From positions 372,001-436,000 of the forward strand of contig NZ_NPKR01000001.1 of the NCBI RefSeq assembly GCF_008329535.1: 64,000 nt of DNA, in the 5' to 3' direction. The position numbers and the translations under genes are program-made. Of the stretch, positions 37,925 through 45,410 are shown piece after piece. Source of the stretch: Mycolicibacterium sp. P1-18. GTDB lineage: Bacteria; Actinomycetota; Actinomycetes; Mycobacteriales; Mycobacteriaceae. The notes below the pieces were generated by a model that was not told the origin of the DNA, searched no databases, and saw nothing but the letters and a program-made list of their open reading frames with translations. Numbering within the stretch: position 1 is the stretch's first letter; each line of letters starts with the position of its first letter.

Positions 37925-38578
37925 TCACTTCGACACGGCGATCAACGCGCCGGGGCGCAGCCACTTCATTATCGCGACCAGAGTGTCGTCGTCGATGCTG
38001 ACGCACCCGGCCGTCGGCCCACCGTCGCTGGAGTGAAGGAAGAACGCGCCGCCGTTTCCGGGCACGCGTTGCTTGTTGACGCCCATCACCACGGCGTGTT
38101 CGTACTGCGGGATCTGCAGGTTCTCGGTGCCACTGCTCGGATTTGTGTCGAACGGGCACTGCGCCTTCTTGCACACCTGCATCGTGTTGTACGTGGGGCT
38201 CTTCATGTCGCCGTCCCACCAGTGGTCGGGACCGACCTGGACGTACTTCAGGCCGCCCCCCGGATTGGGCGCGGTGCCGAAGGCGAAGTCGAGGGTGAAG
38301 ATGCCCATGGGCGTCAGCATCTGGCCGTCGTGCGTCTCCGGGGCCATCCCCTTCTCGCCGACGTGGGCGGGAATCCCCGCGGCGACGGCCTGCCAGCCGG
38401 CAGCGGTGCGTTCGTACACGTCGACCTTGGCGTTCGAGCCGCCGACGCCCACCACCGACACCACCTGGGTCGCGTTGCCGACACCCGAGGCGAACCACGG
38501 CGTCAACTCGGCGCGGGCGGCCGGCGCCAGAGCCAGCCCGACCACCAACGCGCACAGCGAGATCAGCAGTCGGCGCAC
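37925..38578 (-). CDS. Exported L,D-transpeptidase-fold protein (Rv0309-like)
   Basis: A 217-residue secreted protein resembling M. tuberculosis Rv0309. Signal peptide residues 1-23 (ending AARA). The YkuD-type catalytic region is near the C-terminus: H182 and C192 in HSSDGGPTAGCVSI. Upstream parts (MTPMGIFTLDFAFG, KYVQVGPDHWW) fit the fold. It may act on peptidoglycan stem peptides or a related envelope target; activity is not established. GTG 38578 is preceded by GAGG; the open frame extends to 38644 without a signal-peptide-like start. Confidence 0.85.
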   Translation of the reverse strand: MRRLLISLCALVVGLALAPAARAELTPWFASGVGNATQVVSVVGVGGSNAKVDVYERTAAGWQAVAAGIPAHVGEKGMAPETHDGQMLTPMGIFTLDFAFGTAPNPGGGLKYVQVGPDHWWDGDMKSPTYNTMQVCKKAQCPFDTNPSSGTENLQIPQYEHAVVMGVNKQRVPGNGGAFFLHSSDGGPTAGCVSIDDDTLVAIMKWLRPGALIAVSK

Positions 38579-38681
38579 GTCCTCAACGTCAACACACCCA
38601 CAACTAGAGGTCAAGTAAAGGTTTAGCAACGATCCTCTAGCCAAGAGAAGAGTTGCGCCGAAAGCCCTTTCGCGACCCCGC

Positions 38682-38687
38682 TAGGTT
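38682..38687 (+). promoter_or_regulatory. Leaderless -10 box (TAGGTT) for the PAP2-kinase fusion
   Basis: TAGGTT is followed by seven bases and ATG 38695; no RBS other than the intervening Gs. Confidence 0.45.
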
Positions 38688-38694
38688 GGGGGTC

Positions 38695-40191
38695 ATGCAT
38701 CCCCTGCGTAGGCGCATCAACCGGCACCGCGGCATCCGCCAGATCGGTGCAGGTCTGGGCACCCTGGACCGCGAGGTCTTCGAGGCCATCGCGGAGTCAC
38801 CCAGCCCGCTGCTCGACCGCTTCATGCCACGGCTGACCGCCGCCGCCGACCACTCGAAGCTGTGGTTCGCGATCGCGGCCGCACTGATGGCCACCCGGCA
38901 GTCGTCGGTCCAGCGCGGCGCCGGACGCGGCATCGCGTCACTGGCCGTGACGAGCATGGTCGCCAACCAGGTGGCCAAGCGGGTGTGGAAGCGCCCGCGT
39001 CCGGAGTGGGCCGCGGTGCCCGTGCTCAGGCGGTCTCGCCGGATGCCCACCTCGAACTCGCTGCCGTCGGGCCACTCCGCCAGCGCGGCGGCCTTCGCCG
39101 TCGGCGTCGGCCTGGAGAACGCACCCGTCGGCCTCGGCCTGGCCCTGCTCGCCGGCATGGTCGGCGTGTCGCGCGTCGCGACGGGTGCGCACTACCCGGG
39201 CGACGTGTTGGCCGGCTTCGGACTCGGCGCTGCGATCGCCGTGGCGGGCGCCCGCATCGTGCCGCCGATCGTGGAGGCGCGGGTGCCGGTGGCCGACCCG
39301 CTGCGAATACCCACCATGAAGCGCCCCGACGGCGCAGGCGTCGTCCTCGTCATCAACCCCGCCTCCGGCAGCGGCACGGGCGCGCGGGTGATCGAAGAGG
39401 CTCGAGAAGCGTTGCCGCGCATGGAGATCGTCGAGCTGGCGAAGGAAGACGACGTCGTCGAGGTCCTCAGCTCGGCGGCCGAGCGCGCCGAGGTGCTCGC
39501 CGTCGGCGGCGGTGACGGCACCGTGGCGGCCGCGGCCGGGGTGGCCCTGGCCGCCGACCGTCCGCTGGCCGTCTTCCCCGGCGGCACGTTCAACCACTTC
39601 GCCAAGGACATCGGCTGCGACACCGTGGGCAGGACGGTCGAGGCCATCCGCGAGGGCAACGTCGCGTGCGTCGACGTCCTGCGCCTCAACGAGACCGGCA
39701 CCGTGATCAACACGGCCAGCATCGGCGCCTACCCCGCGTTCGTCCAGCAGCGGGAGAAGCTGGAGCACCGCATCGGCAAGCCCCTGGCCGGCCTGTACGC
39801 CATGTTCCACACGTTGCGGCGCGGCCAACCGGTGCGCATCCAGTACGACAACAAGACCCTGCAGACGTCACTGTTCTTCCTCGGCAACTCGTCCTACCTG
39901 CCGTCGGGCTTCGCCCCCTCGCGCCGACTGCGGATGGACGACGGCCTGATGGACGTGCGCATCCTGGAGACCGAGAAGCGGTTCAGCACGCTGCGCATCG
40001 TGACGTCCCTGGCGCTCGGGCGGCTGGTCCGCAGCCCGCTGTATCACGAACTGCGGGTGCCCGAATTCAGCTTCCGCTCCGTCGACGGACCCACCCTCCT
40101 AGCCCACGACGGCGAACTCGCCGACGAGTTGGAGGAGGCGACCTTCACCGTGCGCTACCGGGCTCTGCCGGTGTTTCGACCGCTTCCGTGA
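38695..40191 (+). CDS. PAP2 phosphatase-lipid kinase fusion protein
   Basis: A 498-residue two-domain protein. Residues ~60-190 are a PAP2 acid-phosphatase membrane domain with all three motifs: KRPRPEW, PSGHSASAAAF and SRVATGAHYPGDVLAG. Residues ~220-495 are a diacylglycerol/sphingosine-kinase-like catalytic domain: VVLVINPASGSGTG, VGGGDGTVAAAA (ATP-binding), FPGGTFNHFAKDIG and MDDGLMDVRI. One protein could thus dephosphorylate one lipid phosphate and phosphorylate another; substrates are unknown. The fusion is known in actinobacteria. The end overlaps the convergent PAP2 gene by 47 bp. Confidence 0.9.
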   Translation: MHPLRRRINRHRGIRQIGAGLGTLDREVFEAIAESPSPLLDRFMPRLTAAADHSKLWFAIAAALMATRQSSVQRGAGRGIASLAVTSMVANQVAKRVWKRPRPEWAAVPVLRRSRRMPTSNSLPSGHSASAAAFAVGVGLENAPVGLGLALLAGMVGVSRVATGAHYPGDVLAGFGLGAAIAVAGARIVPPIVEARVPVADPLRIPTMKRPDGAGVVLVINPASGSGTGARVIEEAREALPRMEIVELAKEDDVVEVLSSAAERAEVLAVGGGDGTVAAAAGVALAADRPLAVFPGGTFNHFAKDIGCDTVGRTVEAIREGNVACVDVLRLNETGTVINTASIGAYPAFVQQREKLEHRIGKPLAGLYAMFHTLRRGQPVRIQYDNKTLQTSLFFLGNSSYLPSGFAPSRRLRMDDGLMDVRILETEKRFSTLRIVTSLALGRLVRSPLYHELRVPEFSFRSVDGPTLLAHDGELADELEEATFTVRYRALPVFRPLP

Positions 40192-40822
40192 CCTCGGTCC
40201 GGGTGCCTCGCAAGATCAGCAGACACACCACGAAGTAGACGTAGCCCATCGCCCAGCCGGCGACGACGTCGGACGGGTGGTGGACGTTGAGCGCGACCCG
40301 GCCGGCCCCGACGGTGACCACGACGAGGACGGCTGCCGACACTGCCCACGGTCGCAGGTGCGGGCTCAGCTTCGGCAGGTACACGACCCCGACGGCGAGC
40401 AGCGCGGCCACCGTCCCCAGGGCGTGGCCGGACGGGAACGACGTCGACAGCGCGTCGACCAGGGCGGTCACCGGCCGGGGCCGGTCGGCCAGTTGCTTGA
40501 GCACCTCGGTCAGCACGGCGGACAGCTCGACGCAGACGATGAGGAACACCGCGGTGCGCACCTGGCGCTTGCGGAAGGCGTAGACGATCAGCCCGACGGT
40601 CAGGATGCGCATCACCACCGGCGAGAACACCGTGCACCACACGTCCCAGAAGGTGACCCAGACGGGGTGGTCGGCGCCGACGCGCCAGCCCGCCGCCAAC
40701 GTCGACGTGTCGGCCGAGACCAGCCAGCGCCAGTCCTGAACCCAGCCGATCCACAGCGCTGCGTACACCGCGCAGCACACCCCGGCCAGCCACCAGCGCC
40801 TCGTCGAGGAATTAGTTGGCAT
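40145..40822 (-). CDS. PAP2-family integral membrane phosphatase (Rv0308-like)
   Basis: A 225-residue membrane protein with about six helices and the PAP2 motifs KQLADRPRP, PSGHALGTV and NVHHPSDVVAG (catalytic His in each of the last two). Likely an undecaprenyl- or phosphatidyl-phosphate phosphatase. It is next to the Rv0309-like gene as in M. tuberculosis. ATG 40822 is used; GTG 40825 is better spaced (8 bases) from AAGGG and may be the true start. Confidence 0.87.
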   Translation of the reverse strand: MPTNSSTRRWWLAGVCCAVYAALWIGWVQDWRWLVSADTSTLAAGWRVGADHPVWVTFWDVWCTVFSPVVMRILTVGLIVYAFRKRQVRTAVFLIVCVELSAVLTEVLKQLADRPRPVTALVDALSTSFPSGHALGTVAALLAVGVVYLPKLSPHLRPWAVSAAVLVVVTVGAGRVALNVHHPSDVVAGWAMGYVYFVVCLLILRGTRTEVTEAVETPAEPGSAR

Positions 40823-40865
40823 CACGTGTAACACCCTTCACTACCGCACCGATGTATTGGTCAGA

Positions 40866-40917
40866 GCCCGCGCTGCCGTCACAACCCCGACTCTTGACGA
40901 CAGCGCGGGCCCTTTTT
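40866..40917 (+). terminator. Terminator-like hairpin in the leader of the NCS1 transporter
   Basis: GCCCGCGCTG (40866-40875) pairs perfectly with CAGCGCGGGC (40901-40910); after one mismatch CGTCA/TGACG extends the stem, loop 13 bases; TTTTT follows at 40913-40917. It points along the plus strand just before the transporter start and behind a gene on the other strand, so it cannot be that gene's terminator. It is a possible attenuator. Confidence 0.6.
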
Positions 40918-40945
40918 CGCTTTTGCTGGGAACACGGTTGTCACA

Positions 40946-42649
40946 ATGCCGAAACAACCTGGATTTACCTTGCAATTCATGACTCAAGAGCTGAGCAAGG
41001 AGCCTGACGCGCCCGTCGGGGCGGGTGCCGACGCGGGCCTGGACCAAATGACGGCCACCAAGGAGACCTTGGAGGACTACACGCTGCGCTTCGCGCCGCG
41101 TAGCTATCGCAAGTGGTCGACGCGGGTGGTCGGCATCTCGGCCCTCGGCGGCATCGCCTACCTCGCCGACTTCGCCATCGGCGCGAACATCGGCATCGCC
41201 TACGGCACCACCAACGCGCTGTGGGGCATCCTCATCTTCGCCGTGGTGGTCATGCTGACCGGCTTCCCGGTCGCCTACTACTCCGCGCGCTACAACATCG
41301 ACCTCGACCTGGTCACCCGCGGCAGCGGCTTCGGTTACTACGGGTCGGTGGTCACCAACGTCATCTTCGCGACGTTCACGTTCATCTTCTTCGCCCTCGA
41401 GGGCTCGATCATGGCGCAAGGCCTGCAACTGGGCCTCGGCATCCCGCTGTGGATCGGCTACGCGGCATCCACGTTCGTCATCTTCCCGCTGGTCATCTAC
41501 GGCATGAAGGTGCTTTCGACCCTGCAGGTGTGGACCACCCCGTTGTGGCTGATCCTCATGGTCGCGCCGTTCGTCTACCTCGTCGTGAGCCACCCGGAGT
41601 CGGTCAGCTCGTTCTTCGCCTACCAGGGTGAGAACGGCGTGCAGGGCTTCGACCTCGGCTCGACGCTGCTGGCCGCGGGCGTCTGTCTGTCGCTGATCGC
41701 CCAGATCGCCGAGCAGAACGACTACCTGCGCTTCATGCCGCCCCGCACGCCGGAGAACAGCCGCAGCTGGTGGACCTGGCTGTTCCTGGCCGGCCCCGGC
41801 TGGGTCATCTTCGGCGCCATCAAGCAGATCGTCGGACTGTTCCTGGCCGTCTACCTGATCGCCAACGTCGCCGACGGCGCGGGCATCGCCAACCAGCCGG
41901 TGCACCAGTTCCTGGAGATCTACCAGAACTTCCTGCCCCCGTGGCTGGCCATGACGCTCGCGGTCGTCCTGGTGGTCATCAGCCAGGTGAAGATCAACGT
42001 GACCAACGCCTACTCGGGCTCGCTGGCGTGGACCAACTCCTTCACCCGCATCACCAAGACCTACCCGGGTCGGCTGGTGTTCCTGGCCTTCAACCTGCTG
42101 ATCGCCCTGGTGCTGATGGAAGCCAACATGTTCGACTTCCTCAACACCATCCTGGGCTTCTACGCCAACTGCGGCATCGCGTGGGTCGTCGTGGTGGCCT
42201 CCGACATCGTCTTCAACAAGTACCTGCTCAAGTTGTCGCCGATGCAGCCGGAGTTCCGGCGCGGGATGCTGTACGACTTCAACCCGGTCGGGTTCGTCTC
42301 GATGCTGGCCGCGGCCGGTCTGTCGATCCTGGCGTTCTTCGGCGGGCTCGGGGAGGCCATCCGGCCGTACTCGCCGCTGGTCGCGATCGTCCTGGGGCTG
42401 GTGCTGCCGCCGGCCATCGCCGTGGCGACCAAGGGCAAGTACTACCTGCGCCGCACCGACGACGGCATCGACCTGCCGATGCTCGACGAGCACGGCAACC
42501 CGTCCGACGCGCACCTCAAATGCCATGTCTGCCACCATGACTACGAGCGTCCGGACATGATCAAGTCCGCCAGCGCCGAGGGCTACATCTGCTCGCTGTG
42601 CCTGTCGACCGACAAGTCGGGCGAGAACGTCCTCCCAGCTCAAACGTAG
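40946..42649 (+). CDS. NCS1-type cytosine/purine permease-family transporter with C-terminal zinc ribbon
   Basis: A 567-residue, ~12-helix nucleobase:cation symporter-1 family protein. N-terminal cytoplasmic part ends TLRFAPRSYRKWSTRVVGISALGG; TM regions include the conserved AQNDYLRFMPPRTP-like loop (IAEQNDYLRFMPP). After the last helix come ~75 cytoplasmic residues with two CxxC pairs (C526/C529 and C549/C552), a rubredoxin-like zinc or iron knuckle. Substrate could be a nucleobase, allantoin or hydantoin-like compound. ATG 40979 (11 codons later) is an alternative start; neither has a strong RBS. A terminator-like hairpin immediately precedes it. Confidence 0.83.
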   Translation: MPKQPGFTLQFMTQELSKEPDAPVGAGADAGLDQMTATKETLEDYTLRFAPRSYRKWSTRVVGISALGGIAYLADFAIGANIGIAYGTTNALWGILIFAVVVMLTGFPVAYYSARYNIDLDLVTRGSGFGYYGSVVTNVIFATFTFIFFALEGSIMAQGLQLGLGIPLWIGYAASTFVIFPLVIYGMKVLSTLQVWTTPLWLILMVAPFVYLVVSHPESVSSFFAYQGENGVQGFDLGSTLLAAGVCLSLIAQIAEQNDYLRFMPPRTPENSRSWWTWLFLAGPGWVIFGAIKQIVGLFLAVYLIANVADGAGIANQPVHQFLEIYQNFLPPWLAMTLAVVLVVISQVKINVTNAYSGSLAWTNSFTRITKTYPGRLVFLAFNLLIALVLMEANMFDFLNTILGFYANCGIAWVVVVASDIVFNKYLLKLSPMQPEFRRGMLYDFNPVGFVSMLAAAGLSILAFFGGLGEAIRPYSPLVAIVLGLVLPPAIAVATKGKYYLRRTDDGIDLPMLDEHGNPSDAHLKCHVCHHDYERPDMIKSASAEGYICSLCLSTDKSGENVLPAQT

Positions 42650-42678
42650 AAGTTGCACGACGGGGCGGCCATGGTCGA

Positions 42679-42684
42679 TATTCT
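42679..42684 (+). promoter_or_regulatory. Leaderless -10 box (TATTCT)
   Basis: TATTCT is followed by six bases and ATG 42691, so the next gene probably has its own leaderless transcript. Confidence 0.5.
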
Positions 42685-42690
42685 GCGACC

Positions 42691-43173
42691 ATGGCCGTCT
42701 TCTTGCGCAAGATGCTTGGCATCGGCAATCTGCCCGACGACATGCGCGCCCAGATCGAGTCCGAGGGCGTGCTGCACCTGGCCGAGTTCGTGCCGGTGAC
42801 GTTCCGCTTCTCCGGCAACATCCCCGGCAAGGTGGCGAAGGGCAATCTCAGCAGCTACGTCGGCGCGCTGGCGCTGACGAATGAGCGGGTGCTCGGCACG
42901 CTCTCGACGGTTCCGAAGAAGGCCGGCCGGTCCGTCGACCATCGGTGGAACGACCCGCCCGGCACCATGGTTCGCGGCACGCTCGACGAGTCCGGGTTGA
43001 CGCTCAGCGGCTCCGATCTGTCCTTCATCGACCCGACCTTCGCCGGTTCGGTGTCGCTGCACTACAAGTCGCACCTGCCGCCCGAGGTACTCGAGGCACT
43101 TCCCGAACGCGAGTTCACCTTCGACGTCCCGGCCAAGTTCGTCTACTCCGTCTGCGGAGTGCCCACGCGCTGA
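42691..43173 (+). CDS. Conserved hypothetical protein, possible PH-like fold
   Basis: A 160-residue soluble protein without signal peptide or helix. It contains hydrophobic strands around a repeated pattern (RFSGNIPGKVAKGNLSSYVGALALTNERVLGT) that suggests a PH-like/beta-sandwich domain, as in DUFs that read bacterial PH motifs. Function not recognised. Its end overlaps the methionine aminopeptidase gene by 31 bp on the other strand. Confidence 0.72.
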   Translation: MAVFLRKMLGIGNLPDDMRAQIESEGVLHLAEFVPVTFRFSGNIPGKVAKGNLSSYVGALALTNERVLGTLSTVPKKAGRSVDHRWNDPPGTMVRGTLDESGLTLSGSDLSFIDPTFAGSVSLHYKSHLPPEVLEALPEREFTFDVPAKFVYSVCGVPTR

Positions 43174-43940
43174 GTCAGCACCCGCGGACTGGTCTCGGTT
43201 ATCGCGATGGTGTGTTCGGAGTGCGCGGTGTTCGAACCGTCCGCCGAGCGCAGCGTCCAGCCGTCCGCGTCGATGGTCAGCCGGTCGCTGCCGCGGCTCC
43301 ACCACGGCTCCAGCGCCAGAGTCATCCCGGGCCGCAACAGCAGTCCGCGCCCCCGCCGTCCGCGGTTCGGAACGTGGGGGTCCTCGTGCATCGTCCGCCC
43401 CAAGCCGTGCCCGCCGAACTCGATGTTGACGCGGTACCCGGCGTCGGCGGCGACGTCGCCGATGGCGGCCGAGACGTCACCGAGGCGGCCGCCCGGGACC
43501 GCCGCCGCGACACCGGCGTCCAGGGCGCGGCGCGTCGATTCGACGAGCGCACGGTCCTCGGGATCGACGGCCTCCTCGTCGTCGGCGACGATCACCGTGA
43601 CCGCGGAGTCGGCGACCCAGCCGTCGATCGACACCGCGAAGTCGAGGCTCAGCACGTCGCCGGTGCGCAGCACGTGATGGTGCGGCTTCCCGTGCAGCAC
43701 CGCGTCGTTCACCGAGAGGCAGATGACGTTGCGGAACGGTCCGCGCCCGAAGGAGGGTGCGTAGTCCCAATAGCAGGACGTTGCGCCACGATCGGAAACC
43801 AGCTGGCGCGCATGCAGTTCGAGCTGCATCAGGTCCACCCCCGGTCGAGCCTCGCTCGACAGGGTGGCCAACGTCTCCGCGACGAATCGGCCCGTCACGC
43901 CCATCGCGTCGATTTCCTCGGCGGTCTTGAGTTCGATCAC
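43143..43940 (-). CDS. map: Type I methionine aminopeptidase
   Basis: A 265-residue metallopeptidase removing N-terminal Met. The di-metal ligands are visible: two Asp in LSLDFAVSIDGWVADSAV, His in GGHGLGRTMHEDP, Glu in TLALEPWW and Glu in HSEHTIAIT. The substrate His lies in DAVLHGKPHH. GTG 43940 has GGGAGG about 9-10 bases upstream. M. tuberculosis has two map genes elsewhere; from its position this looks like an additional copy, inferred from synteny only. Confidence 0.92.
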   Translation of the reverse strand: MIELKTAEEIDAMGVTGRFVAETLATLSSEARPGVDLMQLELHARQLVSDRGATSCYWDYAPSFGRGPFRNVICLSVNDAVLHGKPHHHVLRTGDVLSLDFAVSIDGWVADSAVTVIVADDEEAVDPEDRALVESTRRALDAGVAAAVPGGRLGDVSAAIGDVAADAGYRVNIEFGGHGLGRTMHEDPHVPNRGRRGRGLLLRPGMTLALEPWWSRGSDRLTIDADGWTLRSADGSNTAHSEHTIAITETSPRVLTQRVGTPQTE

Positions 43941-44069
43941 GCTCGACTCCCTCCCGGACTTCCTACCGAGACCCACGCTAGCGCTTCCAACGATCCTCCA
44001 ATTCCGCGGCGCTACCGTCCCGCGATCACGTCCGTAGACCGTTGAGTCGATGACAATCAGGAGTGCTGC

Positions 44070-44783
44070 ATGAGAGCTTCCGCCATGACCGGGGTGGCCG
44101 CGGCCGTCACCGCTCTAGCCGTGGTCGTGTCCGGCTGTGGGTCGGACACGAAGACCGCGGCGTCCAGCAGCTCGAGTTCGACCGCGTCGTCGTCGAAGAG
44201 CGCGACGAGCACGTCCAAGAAACCGAAGGTGCCCGCGACCACCGAGGCGGAGGCTCCCGGACCGAACCCGACGATCGCCGACTACATCAAGGAGAACGGC
44301 ATCCAGGAGACCGGGGTCAAGATGGGTGATCCCGGCGCGCCCGCGGTCAACCTTCCGGTCCCGGACGGCTGGGAACCGCTCAGCCCGGAGGATGCACCGG
44401 AGTACGCGTACGGCGCGATCGTCTACACCGGACCGGAGTTCGAAGCCGATCCGCCCAACATCGTCGCGCTGATGTCCAAGCTGAGCGGCGACGTCGACCC
44501 GCAGAAGATCGTCGACCTGGCGCCGGGCGAGCTGAACAACCTGCCCGACTACACACCGGGCAACGAGGGTGAGACCAGCACGCTGGGTGACTATCCGGCC
44601 TACGTCCTCGGCGGGACATACACCCGTGACGGCGCAACGCGTTTCATCGCCCAGAAGACGGTGGTCATCCCGGCCGCCGACGGACTCTACGTGTTGCAAC
44701 TCAACGTCGACGGTCCGGACGCGGCAGGCGAGGTCCTCGGCGCGGCGACCGAGAAGATCGACGGCGAAACCACGATCGGCTGA
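44070..44783 (+). CDS. LpqN/LpqT-family lipoprotein
   Basis: A 237-residue lipoprotein. Signal with lipobox VSGC (Cys ~23), a Ser/Lys/Thr linker to ~residue 60, then the LpqN domain (TIADYIKENGIQETGVKMGDPGAPAVNLPVPDGWEPL, and DYPAYVLGGTYTRDGATRFIAQKTVV). LpqN in M. tuberculosis interacts with the MmpL3/Ag85 envelope-lipid machinery. Likely surface-exposed and involved in cell-wall lipid trafficking. AGGAG lies seven bases before ATG 44070. Confidence 0.88.
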   Translation: MRASAMTGVAAAVTALAVVVSGCGSDTKTAASSSSSSTASSSKSATSTSKKPKVPATTEAEAPGPNPTIADYIKENGIQETGVKMGDPGAPAVNLPVPDGWEPLSPEDAPEYAYGAIVYTGPEFEADPPNIVALMSKLSGDVDPQKIVDLAPGELNNLPDYTPGNEGETSTLGDYPAYVLGGTYTRDGATRFIAQKTVVIPAADGLYVLQLNVDGPDAAGEVLGAATEKIDGETTIG

Positions 44784-44832
44784 CCCGATGGTCATGCAAG
44801 CGCGGTGGGAACCGCTGCCGGCGTGATCTGAC

Positions 44833-45225
44833 TCAGTCGCCGTCCACGTACACCCAACGGCCGCCCCGCCGTTCGAAGCGGCTGCGTTCGTGCATCGACC
44901 CGTCGTCGTAGGCGGCGGTGAACTCGACCTCGCCCACTGAGTCGGCACTGCCGCCGGCGACGACGTCGGTGATCCGCAGACCCCTCCACACCACGTCCGC
45001 GTCGACGGTCACCGCCGTCGGCCGCGTCCGCGGATGCCAGGTGCGGAAGAGGTAGTCGGCCTCACCAGTGGCGTAGGCGGCGTACCTCGACCGCATGAGC
45101 TCTTCGGCGGTGTCCGCCTGCCGCGCGCCGTGGTGCAGCGGCTGACAGCACGCCTCGTACACGGCGCCACTGCCGCAGGGACACGGTCGACCAAACGAAT
45201 CGCTCACGACTGCAGCTTGCCCCAT
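44833..45225 (-). CDS. YchJ-family SEC-C motif protein (UPF0225)
   Basis: A 130-residue protein with an N-terminal SEC-C zinc motif (CPCGSGAVYEACC) and a YchJ-type NTF2-like middle domain (ELMRSRYAAYATGEADYLFRTWHP). Function unknown. ATG 45225 is used; GTG 45207, closer to the motif (SDSFGRPCPCGSG), is equally likely. Confidence 0.82.
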   Translation of the reverse strand: MGQAAVVSDSFGRPCPCGSGAVYEACCQPLHHGARQADTAEELMRSRYAAYATGEADYLFRTWHPRTRPTAVTVDADVVWRGLRITDVVAGGSADSVGEVEFTAAYDDGSMHERSRFERRGGRWVYVDGD

Positions 45226-45392
45226 TACACGAATTTCTCGCGGCTCACGGAACCGTTCCGCGGTCCCGGGCGACGGCGGAGCCCTCCGTCGCAGGGTGCG
45301 CCTGCCCGCCTCTGAGCGAATTGGCGGTTGCCCCAAACCTCCTGTGTCACATCGGTTTCAGCGGTCACAGACCCAGATTTCTTGTCGGTGGG

Positions 45393-45408
45393 TCGTACTA
45401 GTGTTCGA
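45393..45408. promoter_or_regulatory. SOS (LexA) box with one mismatch before the HNH gene
   Basis: TCGTACTAGTGTTCGA matches TCGAAC-N4-GTTCGA at 11 of 12 fixed positions. It includes a -10-like TAGTGT (45399-45404) six bases before ATG 45411, so LexA would cover the promoter of an apparently leaderless transcript. 13E12-family genes are known members of the M. tuberculosis SOS regulon. Confidence 0.8.
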
Positions 45409-45410
45409 GT

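Noticed and set aside
40816..41007. 63-codon leader ORF through the hairpin before the NCS1 transporter
   Set aside because: No RBS at its start and no compositional sign of coding; kept only as a possibility in the attenuator finding.
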